A DNA stretch of 25,562 bases, from positions 1-25,562 of the forward strand of contig CAYUNT010000046.1 of assembly GCA_964446285.1 (NCBI GenBank), in the 5' to 3' direction. This DNA comes from CAYUNT01 sp964446285 (GTDB lineage Bacteria > Sumerlaeota > Sumerlaeia > SLMS01 > CAYUNT01). The notes under the pieces are model-generated. The model was not told the DNA's origin, ran no database searches, and saw only the letters and a list, made by a program, of their open reading frames with translations. Shown in pieces: positions 8,270-14,568 of this stretch. A program made the translations under genes and the position numbers. Within the stretch, counting starts at the first letter, position 1. Each line of letters opens with the position of its first letter.

Positions 8270-8402
8270 ACCACGAAAAACTCGAAAATAACGAAAGAAG
8301 AAAAAGAAAAAAATCCCGGATTGCTTCATGCTTCCATGAAGCAAATCCGGGATTCGATTTTCTATTCTTTCTCTATTTCGTTCTTTTCGTATTTTTCGTG
8401 GT
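8270..8402. repeat. Family C long palindrome between alaS and ilvN stops
   Basis: Outer arms begin ACCACGAAAAA (8270) and end TTTTTCGTGGT (8402) and pair over about 28 nt with few mismatches. Inside is a second, very stable hairpin: 8312-8330 pairs with 8335-8354 around a CTTC loop with one bulge. The element starts 27 bp after the alaS stop and ends 17 bp before the ilvN stop, so it probably acts as a bidirectional terminator for both convergent genes. Relatives lie at 14469-14553, 19712-19970 and 24271-24369. Confidence 0.8.
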
Positions 8403-8419
8403 CAATTCTTCTTCGGCGG

Positions 8420-8992
8420 TTAATTCTTCTTCGCCGCTTCAAGGGTGGCTTCCTGTTCCTGAAGGAAGCTGGTTTGCAGGCCGCCCGTGCCGCGGTTAAG
8501 CGCCACGCGTCCCGTCCGTGCCATTTCCATGATCCCGAACTGGCGCATCAGGTCTATGAACGACTCGATTTTCTCCTGCCCACCGACAATTTCGACCGCA
8601 AGCGTTTCCGTTGTGAAATCGACGATCTTCGCCTTGAAGATGTCCACGATTTCGACGACTTCCGAGCGCACGGTCTTCCCGGCCTTCACTTTGATGAGCA
8701 TTAGTTCGCGCTCGACGTGCGGCGCTTCCGTGATGTCCTGCACGCGGATCACGTCCACGAGTTTGTTGAGCTGCTTGAAGATTTGCTCGATCACGCGCTC
8801 GTCGCCCGTGGTGACTAAAGTAATGCGCGAGACGGACGAATCCTGCGTTTCGCCCACGGCGAGCGAGTCGATATTGAATCCGCGCGCGCCAAACAGGCCC
8901 GCGATGCGCGCCAGAACGCCGAAATGGTTTTCCACGAGCACCGACAAAATGTGCTGGCGTTCGCTTTTATTGTTTCCGTTGTTTCCAGCCAT
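8420..8992 (-). CDS. ilvN: Acetolactate synthase small (regulatory) subunit
   Basis: The 190-aa product is the regulatory subunit of acetohydroxyacid synthase, which binds the catalytic subunit (IlvB/IlvI) and gives valine feedback inhibition in branched-chain amino acid synthesis. The N-terminal ACT domain (residues ~12-85) contains GVLARIAGLFGARGFNI, the ligand-binding turn of this family, followed by the ALS small-subunit C-terminal domain (~97-170). Length is normal, although the Ala/Glu-rich tail after RTGRVALNRG is not typical. ATG 8992 is preceded by AAGGAGA at good spacing. It stands alone: no ilvB, ilvC or leu gene is in the window, which is unusual since small and large subunits are commonly adjacent. 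The leader carries a strong terminator-like hairpin (see 9155-9185). The symbol could equally be ilvH. Confidence 0.95.
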   Translation of the reverse strand: MAGNNGNNKSERQHILSVLVENHFGVLARIAGLFGARGFNIDSLAVGETQDSSVSRITLVTTGDERVIEQIFKQLNKLVDVIRVQDITEAPHVERELMLIKVKAGKTVRSEVVEIVDIFKAKIVDFTTETLAVEIVGGQEKIESFIDLMRQFGIMEMARTGRVALNRGTGGLQTSFLQEQEATLEAAKKN

Positions 8993-9154
8993 GAGAGTAT
9001 CTCCTTATATGAAGTCATTTGCTTGATGGATTAGCATCCTGGCGCCGCAAGGAGCAAAGAGCAGGAACGAGAGAGAAAGCGAGAAGGAACAGAAGGAGCA
9101 GGAAGAGCGGCGGAGAACGAGGGAAAGCGGCGGAGGACGGAGGACACTGAACGC

Positions 9155-9185
9155 AAAAAACGCCGCTGAAAGGGGTTCAGCGGCG
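9155..9185 (-). terminator. Terminator-like hairpin in the ilvN leader (possible attenuator)
   Basis: Read on the minus strand, a perfect 10-bp stem CGCCGCTGAA/TTCAGCGGCG with a 5-nt loop is followed at once by six T residues. It lies about 160 nt upstream of the ilvN start in the direction of ilvN transcription, with no recognised gene before it. It either ends an unrecognised upstream transcript or acts as a conditional terminator for ilvN. No T-box consensus was seen. Confidence 0.7.
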
Positions 9186-9252
9186 GCGAAACGGCCCCGA
9201 TTCGGCTTGCGCGCGCCTGCGGATGCGGCTCCGCTCCCGCGCGAAACCCGAA

Positions 9253-9396
9253 TCAGGGCCTGGCTACAAGGACTCTCTGGCTCCGCTGGCATCCGCGCGC
9301 AGACATGGCGCTCGCGCCGGGAAACGTCCCCGGCTCGTAGGCGGCCATTGTCTGCATCGCAATCGGGAGCATCACGAGATAATCCTCGAACACCAT
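9253..9396 (-). CDS. Possible 47-aa small ORF upstream of the ilvN terminator
   Basis: From ATG 9396 the frame reads MVFEDYLVMLPIAMQTMAAY and continues to 47 residues, ending just before the 9155-9185 terminator. The first half looks more protein-like than its surroundings, while the second half is Arg/Ser/Ala-rich as expected for chance translation. No Shine-Dalgarno is present and no family is recognised. It is recorded because a strong terminator follows it. Confidence 0.15.
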   Translation of the reverse strand: MVFEDYLVMLPIAMQTMAAYEPGTFPGASAMSARGCQRSQRVLVARP

Positions 9397-9531
9397 AACG
9401 GCGGAGCGGACTGGGCGGGTGAAAATCACCTGCGCCCTTTGTCTGACCGCCGGTTCACTCCTTAGCCAGCCCCGCCCGCGGGAGTCAAGGCTGGAGTTGC
9501 GCCCGGGAGTTGCGCCCGGATGAGCAAGAGC

Positions 9532-9632
9532 GCGAGTGCGGAGCCTCGCGATCCCACGGGTCCGGAAGATGCGAGTGCAGAGCCTCGCGATCCCACGGGT
9601 CCGGAAGATGCGAGTGCAGAGCCTCGCGATCC
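9532..9632. repeat. Family A tandem array, 39-bp period
   Basis: GCGAGTGC starts at 9532, 9571 and 9610, giving two full 39-bp units and a 23-bp partial third. Each unit holds GCGAGTGCRGAGCCTCGCGA, the reverse complement of the Family A core. The units differ at only a few positions, implying recent tandem duplication. The period is 13 codons, so the array stays open in several frames; this is why spurious ORFs cover it. Confidence 0.88.
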
Positions 9633-9675
9633 ATAAGCCGGGTGATCTCAATAGAGGCGGCCGCTGGGATGGAGG

Positions 9676-9704
9676 TTGACCCTGACAGGCCCCTCTTTTA
9701 GAGT
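9676..9704 (+). promoter_or_regulatory. Candidate promoter of the gcvPB operon
   Basis: TTGACC (9676-9681) and TAGAGT (9699-9704) are separated by 17 nt, matching sigma-70 hexamers at 5/6 and 4/6. Transcription would begin near 9711, about 75 nt before ATG 9787. That agrees with choosing 9787 as the gcvPB start and not the TTG at 9676, which would lie in the promoter itself. Confidence 0.35.
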
Positions 9705-9786
9705 AGGACGTTGTTCAGGGGGCGGAGGATTTTGGAAATATGCACTGCCTGACATCGGACACATCCCACGGATTGCCACAAATACC

Positions 9787-11310
9787 ATGATTCCGACCTT
9801 GTTTGAAAAAGGCGCGCCAGGACGGCGGGCCATTGCCTGGCCAGAGGGCAGCGTTCAGGCCCCGGAAGAGTTGTTCCCATCGCAAGCCCTGCGCGCCGCG
9901 CCGCTCGATTTCCCAGCGCTCAGCCAGCCGGATATTGTCCGCCATTTCACGGCGCTGTCGCACCGCACCATGTCGATTGACGCCACGTTTTATCCCCTCG
10001 GCTCGTGCACGATGAAGCACAATCCGAAGGTGAATGAAACAGTGGCCGGCCTGGAAGGATTGCGCGAAGTGCATCCACTCCAGCCCGCCGAGGACATGCA
10101 GGGCCTGCTCGCGATCCTCTGGGAACTCGGCGAGATGCTGCGGGCGCTCACGGGCATGGCGGGCGTTACGCTTCAGCCTTGCGCGGGCGCTCACGGCGAA
10201 TGGACGGGCCTGATGATGATGCGCGCCTGCCTGGCGCAGCGCGGCGAACTCGAATCGCGCCGCATCATCCTCGTGCCAGATACGGCCCACGGCACCAATC
10301 CGGCTTCGGCCGTGCGCGCGGGATTCCAGGCGCGCCAGATCAATTCGGACGCGCGCGGACGCACGTGCATCACGGCGCTGCGCGAGGCTCTCGGCCCCTC
10401 GACGGCCGGGATCATGATCACAAACCCCAACACGCTCGGCCTCTTCGAGGAAGACATCGCGGAAATCTGCCGCCTGGTCCACGAGGCGGGCGGACTGGTT
10501 TATATGGACGGCGCGAATTTCAACGCCATCGCGGGCCATGCGCGCCCTGGCGATTTCGGCGTCGATGCCATGCACATCAACGTTCACAAAACCTTTTCGA
10601 CCCCGCATGGCGGCGGCGGACCGGGCGCGGGACCAGTGGTCGTGTCGGAAACGCTCGCGCCCTATCTGCCCGTGCCGCGGATCGAGCGCGCGGCGGATGG
10701 CGCGTTCCGGCTCGATGACAATGCGCCGCTTGCGATTGGCCGAGTGCGGTCTTTCATCGGCAATGCGGGCGTGCTGGTGCGCGCGTGGGCGTTTTTGCGC
10801 ATGATCGGACTCGAAGGCACGCGCGAAATGAGCGCCACGGCCGTCCTGAACGCGAATTACCTGCTGCGGCGTTTGCGCGAAGCGTTTGACATCCCTTACG
10901 GCGGCGGGCATTGCATGCACGAGTTCGTAATCGACGCCACTCGCCAGAAAGAAGCCGGGGTGCGCGCGATGGACCTCGCCAAGGGCTTGCTCGATTGCGG
11001 ATTCCATCCGCCCACCACGTATTTTCCGCTGATCGTCCCAGAGGCGCTGATGATCGAGCCGACCGAAACCGAATCGCGCGACTCGCTCGACCAGTTCGCG
11101 GACGCCATGATCGGCCTCGCCGGGCGCGCGCAAACCGATCCCAAATGGTTCGCCGAATGCCCGCGCTCGATGCCCATCTCGCGTCCGGACGAAGCCACGG
11201 CGGCGCGCCGGCCCATCCTTTCCTGGGGAACCGAGGCGCGCGAGGTTTTCGGGTCTGGCGCGGCCAGCCCCCCCGGCGCCGCCGCGCAAGCCACGGAGGA
11301 AAAGCGGTAA
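9787..11310 (+). CDS. gcvPB: Glycine dehydrogenase (decarboxylating) subunit 2
   Basis: This is one half of the split P-protein of the glycine cleavage system. With subunit 1 (GcvPA) it uses pyridoxal phosphate to decarboxylate glycine and pass the aminomethyl group to lipoyl-GcvH. The N-terminus IPTLFEKGAPGRR, then FYPLGSCTMKHNPKVNE, are family signatures. The cofactor lysine is Lys268 in HINVHKTFSTPHGGGGPG. The usual DEATAARRPILSW ending is followed by about 25 extra Ala/Pro-rich residues. The length is 507 aa from ATG 9787, near the family norm; the frame is open back to 9676 but those residues are unlike the family. No gcvPA, gcvT or gcvH is in the window, so the system must be completed elsewhere. 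It is first in a tight plus-strand operon: its TAA overlaps the next ATG by one base. Confidence 0.96.
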   Translation: MIPTLFEKGAPGRRAIAWPEGSVQAPEELFPSQALRAAPLDFPALSQPDIVRHFTALSHRTMSIDATFYPLGSCTMKHNPKVNETVAGLEGLREVHPLQPAEDMQGLLAILWELGEMLRALTGMAGVTLQPCAGAHGEWTGLMMMRACLAQRGELESRRIILVPDTAHGTNPASAVRAGFQARQINSDARGRTCITALREALGPSTAGIMITNPNTLGLFEEDIAEICRLVHEAGGLVYMDGANFNAIAGHARPGDFGVDAMHINVHKTFSTPHGGGGPGAGPVVVSETLAPYLPVPRIERAADGAFRLDDNAPLAIGRVRSFIGNAGVLVRAWAFLRMIGLEGTREMSATAVLNANYLLRRLREAFDIPYGGGHCMHEFVIDATRQKEAGVRAMDLAKGLLDCGFHPPTTYFPLIVPEALMIEPTETESRDSLDQFADAMIGLAGRAQTDPKWFAECPRSMPISRPDEATAARRPILSWGTEAREVFGSGAASPPGAAAQATEEKR

Positions 11311-11585
11311 TGAACCGCGCCGAGGCGATTCAAAGCGCATTTGTCTGCCCCAAATGCCGGGGCAAATCGGCCCATGTCGAGCAGGCGGCGATTACGCTGA
11401 CAGGCGGGCGGTTTTTCCCGCTCCGGCCCGGGCGGTTCCTCGTTGTCACTTGCACGTTGTGCGGCTATACGGAGTTTTACGACACGAGCGCATTCGCAGA
11501 ATCGCGTGAGGCGAAAACAGCGCGGGCGGAAGCGTCGGCGCCAACTCCGCTGACACCCATTGCGGAACCTCAGAAAGGCGGATAG
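11310..11585 (+). CDS. Small Zn-ribbon protein (COG3478/DUF2082-like)
   Basis: The product has 91 residues with two Cys pairs, CPKC (Cys13, Cys16) and CTLC (Cys48, Cys51), about 31 residues apart, followed by GYTEFYDTS. This spacing and the VTCTLCGYTEFY ending are what I know from the predicted nucleic-acid-binding Zn-ribbon family (COG3478, DUF2082), whose function is not established. The start is fixed by TAATG overlap with the gcvPB stop and a GGAGG at 11296-11300, inside the end of gcvPB, so translation is probably coupled. The tail after residue 62 is Ala/Glu/Pro-rich and probably disordered. A role in glycine or CoA metabolism cannot be inferred from position alone. Confidence 0.85.
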   Translation: MNRAEAIQSAFVCPKCRGKSAHVEQAAITLTGGRFFPLRPGRFLVVTCTLCGYTEFYDTSAFAESREAKTARAEASAPTPLTPIAEPQKGG

Positions 11586-11592
11586 GCGCGCC

Positions 11593-13062
11593 ATGAATGC
11601 TCCGCAAATAGACGCTCGAATGGATGCGCAAAAGGATTTGGCGGGACGGCGCGTTTTGCTCGGGGTGAGTTCGAGCATCGCCGCGTATCGGGCGCTCGAT
11701 GTGGCCAGCGCCCTCACCAAGCGCGGCGCGGCGGTTCGCGTGGCGATGACGCGCGAGGCCGCCCGCCTGGTGCGTCCGCTCGCCTTTGAGGCCATCACGC
11801 ACAACCGCGCTGTTACTTCGCTCTGGCAGCGGCCGCACGCCTACGAAATGGAGCACCTGGAGTGGACGAAGTGGGCGGAGGTGTTTGTGATTGCGCCCGC
11901 GACGGCCAACATTTTGGCGAAACTGGCCTGCGGAATCGCGGACGACGCGCTGACGACGTTCGCTCTGGCCTGGCAGGGGCCGCTGCTCGTTGCGCCCGCT
12001 ATGAATCCCGCGATGTGGAGCCATCCGGCGGTTCAGGAGAACGTGGCGCGGCTGCGCGCGAGGGGCGTCGAGTTCATCGGACCGGTGGAAGGGCCGACGG
12101 CCTGCGGCGATGTGGGCTTGGGGCGGCTGGCGCCAGTGGAAGAGATTTTGGAACGCGTCTGCGCGGCGCTGAAGAAGGGGACCTATGCGACCAATGGGAC
12201 GAATGGGACATTGGTTGCGGGCGGGAACCAGGAAATAAAGATAGCCGCCACTTCTGAGAGCAGCCCAGACAAGCCCGATGAGTTTCATGAGTCCCATGCG
12301 TCTCATGCGTCCCATGCTTCTCCAGCCTTGGCTGCTTCTGACGCGCCCGCCGTTGCCACGGCCATTCCTGCCTCTCCTCTTCGCGGCCTGCGCGTTTTGG
12401 TCACAAGCGGCCCCACGCGCGAATTCCTCGATCCGGTAAGGTTTTTGTCCAATCCCTCGTCGGGCCGGATGGGCCACGCGCTGGCGGCCGAAGCGGCGCG
12501 GCGCGGCGCGCGCGTCGCTCTCATTCATGGCCCCGTCGAAATTCCACCCCCCGCCGAGTGCGCGGAAGTGGCAGGCGTCATCAGCGCCCGCGAGATGCGC
12601 GACGCCGTTCTCGCCCGCGCGCCCGAGACCGACATCTTCATCTTCGCCGCCGCCGTAAGCGACTGGCGCCCCGCCGCCGCCAGCGACCGCAAAGAAAAGA
12701 AAAAAGACGCGGGCGCGAGCGTGGAAGTCCAGCTCGTTCGCAACCCCGATATTGCCCGCGAGACGCTCGATGCGGCCCGTCCCGGCGCGATTCGCGTGGG
12801 ATTCGCCGCCGAAACCCACGACCTCGTCGCTTACGCCGGGGAAAAACTGCGCGAAAAACGTTTTGACCTGATCGTAGCCAATCGCGTGGGCGTTTCGGGA
12901 ACCGGATTTGCATCGGGAGAAAACGAAGCGGTTTTGCTTCGCCCCGGCGGCGCGCCGCGCCCGATGCCCAAAATGCCCAAATCAGCCCTCGCCGCAGCTA
13001 TATGTGGCGAAATCGAACGCATCCTGCTCTCTCGCAATTCTCCCCCAACTCCCTCAGGATAA
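11593..13062 (+). CDS. coaBC: Bifunctional phosphopantothenoylcysteine decarboxylase/synthetase
   Basis: CoaBC joins cysteine to 4'-phosphopantothenate (CoaB) and decarboxylates the product (CoaC, FMN-dependent) in coenzyme A synthesis. The CoaC half shows GVSSSIAAYRA, the catalytic His88 in MEHLEWTKWA, the PAMN..MW motif (Asn138) and ACGDVGLGR (Cys171). The CoaB half begins near residue 264 with VTSGPTREFLDPVRFLSNPSSG and has a KEKKK segment before VQLVRNPDI. The protein is 489 aa against about 400 usual. Most of the excess is a ~65-residue linker (about 196-262) built largely from Family B repeat (GTYATNGTNGT on one side, SHASHASHAS on the other). ATG 11593 lies 8 nt after the previous stop; ATG 11620 is an alternative. 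It is the third gene of the operon. Confidence 0.95.
   Translation: MNAPQIDARMDAQKDLAGRRVLLGVSSSIAAYRALDVASALTKRGAAVRVAMTREAARLVRPLAFEAITHNRAVTSLWQRPHAYEMEHLEWTKWAEVFVIAPATANILAKLACGIADDALTTFALAWQGPLLVAPAMNPAMWSHPAVQENVARLRARGVEFIGPVEGPTACGDVGLGRLAPVEEILERVCAALKKGTYATNGTNGTLVAGGNQEIKIAATSESSPDKPDEFHESHASHASHASPALAASDAPAVATAIPASPLRGLRVLVTSGPTREFLDPVRFLSNPSSGRMGHALAAEAARRGARVALIHGPVEIPPPAECAEVAGVISAREMRDAVLARAPETDIFIFAAAVSDWRPAAASDRKEKKKDAGASVEVQLVRNPDIARETLDAARPGAIRVGFAAETHDLVAYAGEKLREKRFDLIVANRVGVSGTGFASGENEAVLLRPGGAPRPMPKMPKSALAAAICGEIERILLSRNSPPTPSG
12177..12316. repeat. Family B palindrome in frame in the coaBC linker
   Basis: The left arm (12177-12209) is made of 9-mers GGGACCTAT, GCGACCAAT, GGGACGAAT. 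The right arm (about 12276-12316) on the opposite strand reads GGGACGCAT, GAGACGCAT, GGGACTCAT. Units of nine bases keep the reading frame whatever the copy number. The 66 bases between the arms are not repeated elsewhere in the window. The intergenic relative is at 2351-2402. Confidence 0.75.
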
Positions 13063-13089
13063 ATTCGACAATCTCATAGGAGCAGGACC

Positions 13090-14436
13090 ATGTATGCCGG
13101 GATTTCCACGGAAAAACGCCTGGTGATAATCGACCTGCAAGGCCGGCTGGACGCCCACGGCGCATCGGAACTCGATAAAGTCTGGAAATCGCCGGAGGGA
13201 GGCGCGCAGCCGCAAATCCTTTGCGCCATTTTGGACATGGCGCAGGTGGAATACCTGAGCAGCGCAGGCCTGCGCCTGATTACCGCCATTCACAAATCGC
13301 TGGCCGCCCGCGGAGGCACAATTGCGCTCGCCGGAGCACGCCCCTATTGCCGCGGCGTGATCGATATGGCCGGGCTGTCCGAGACGCTCCCCCTCTTCGA
13401 CGATCTTGCGGGGGCGCGGGCCTTTTGCGCCGCGCTCATTCAGCGCCGCGAATCGCTCGAACAGTGGGACAATCTCGAAACGCACGAAACCGAATGCGGC
13501 CGATTCCGCATGATTCCAGCCTGCGCCGCGCACAGCGAGGAAGGCGGCACACTGCGCATCCTCGGCGACATCCGCGACGTTCTTTATTCGCGCGTCCGCA
13601 AGGAAGGCTTGTTTTTCAAGCGGTTTTGCGAAACGGAATACTCGATCGGACTGGGCGGGCTGGGCGATCAGCCAGACGACTATTTCCACATCCTCGGTGA
13701 AATGATCACAATCGGCGGAACGATGGTCTGGCTGCCCACCGACGGCAACGATACGGCGGACTTTATGATTCCGCGCACGGACAAGGGGCAAATTCTTATT
13801 CGCACGGGATTCAATGTGTCGCTGGGCGGCGGGTTCAACGAACTGGCCTGGTTCGAGAGCAAAGAACCGCGCGGGGCGTCGATGGGCGCGCTTTATCGGG
13901 CGCTTTTCGGCCTGGCGCGCAAACGCCGCCAGGATTTTCGCGGCGTGATGGGCCTCGCCATCCGCGCGCGCATGGGCGAAGTGTTCCGCTCGGGCATTCG
14001 CAAATCACCCGTGGCAGATTTCCAGCCGCAGGATGGCGAAATGGTCATCCACCCCAATCACTTCAAGGACTGGTTCACCGCCGATTCCGTTCCGCGTCAT
14101 CGCGATGTGGATGGGCTGATCTGCGGAATCGGCGCGGACCTCACCGCCGATCTTTCTTTTTATCCGAGCGAGAGTTTCAACAAAGTCTTTTACATTCATC
14201 CGGCCAATACGGCGGGCAAAACCGAACTGCTCCACAACCACGCCGTCCTCTTCGCGCCGCGCCCTATGGCGGAACGCGCCGTATGCATCGAGGAACAAAT
14301 CGCCGACACTGTGGACAACGGCGAGTTCATTGACATGTGCCATCTGCTCGATGGCTCGACGATATCCAAAGGTCTGATTGGGATTTCCTACACGCAGGCC
14401 ATCGTCGAAGACGTTGCCGCCGCCCCCGGCGCCTGA
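13090..14436 (+). CDS. STAS-domain protein with a large unrecognised C-terminal domain
   Basis: Residues 1-115 form an anti-anti-sigma (STAS) domain: LVIIDLQGRLDAHGASEL at the start, then EYLSSAGLRLI, where Ser58 aligns with the serine phosphorylated in SpoIIAA-type antagonists. Such domains sense or switch through phosphorylation by an anti-sigma kinase. The remaining ~330 residues are soluble, without membrane segments, and contain conserved-looking stretches such as GGLGDQPDDYFHILGEM and MGLAIRARMGEVFRSGIRKS. I do not recognise this domain. TAGGAG (13077-13082) precedes ATG 13090 by seven bases. The gap after coaBC is 27 bp, so it is probably co-transcribed as the last gene of the operon. 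No anti-sigma kinase or PP2C phosphatase gene lies nearby. Confidence 0.8.
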   Translation: MYAGISTEKRLVIIDLQGRLDAHGASELDKVWKSPEGGAQPQILCAILDMAQVEYLSSAGLRLITAIHKSLAARGGTIALAGARPYCRGVIDMAGLSETLPLFDDLAGARAFCAALIQRRESLEQWDNLETHETECGRFRMIPACAAHSEEGGTLRILGDIRDVLYSRVRKEGLFFKRFCETEYSIGLGGLGDQPDDYFHILGEMITIGGTMVWLPTDGNDTADFMIPRTDKGQILIRTGFNVSLGGGFNELAWFESKEPRGASMGALYRALFGLARKRRQDFRGVMGLAIRARMGEVFRSGIRKSPVADFQPQDGEMVIHPNHFKDWFTADSVPRHRDVDGLICGIGADLTADLSFYPSESFNKVFYIHPANTAGKTELLHNHAVLFAPRPMAERAVCIEEQIADTVDNGEFIDMCHLLDGSTISKGLIGISYTQAIVEDVAAAPGA

Positions 14437-14468
14437 TAAATGGCTTTGTCTTTCAAGAAAGGAAATTT

Positions 14469-14553
14469 ACCACAAAGGCACAAAGACACAAAGGGAAGCT
14501 ATCCTATCCGCGAAGCGGAAACTCTCTTCTTTGTGCCTTCGTGTCTTCGTGGT
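14469..14553. repeat. Family C palindrome between STAS gene and SDR gene
   Basis: The arms ACCACAAAGGCACAAAGACA (continuing to 14493) and 14529-14553 pair at 21 of 25 positions. A central hairpin TCCGC-GAA-GCGGA lies at 14507-14519. It starts 33 bp after the STAS stop and ends 15 bp before the SDR stop, again between two convergent genes. It is a probable bidirectional terminator. Confidence 0.82.
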
Positions 14554-14568
14554 TATTCTGTATTGAAT

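Larger units (their letters stand above)
8993..9786. other. Divergent spacer between ilvN and gcvPB
   Basis: About 800 bp holding regulatory signals and repeats. In order: the ilvN ribosome site; an almost pure purine stretch at about 9044-9150 (pyrimidine-rich on the ilvN strand); a strong hairpin plus T-run facing ilvN (9155-9185); a G+C-rich stretch with distant GCGGATGC/GCATCCGC arms; a tandem 13-mer (GGAGTTGCGCCCG at 9493-9505 and 9506-9518); the Family A array; and a candidate gcvPB promoter. No gene with family resemblance was found. Confidence 0.55.

Noticed and set aside
9532..9632. CRISPR-like direct repeats
   Set aside because: Units are contiguous 39-mers without unique spacers, and no cas genes are present.
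8993..9786. Glycine riboswitch before gcvPB or T-box before ilvN
   Set aside because: Neither the conserved glycine aptamer segments nor the T-box GGGTGG-type sequence was found on the relevant strands.
9676..9786. Longer gcvPB starting at TTG 9676
   Set aside because: The added 37 residues are unlike the family and the codon lies within the candidate -35 hexamer.
9715..11340. A 541-codon open frame antisense to gcvPB
   Set aside because: Same shadow effect; the sense strand carries all GcvPB signatures.
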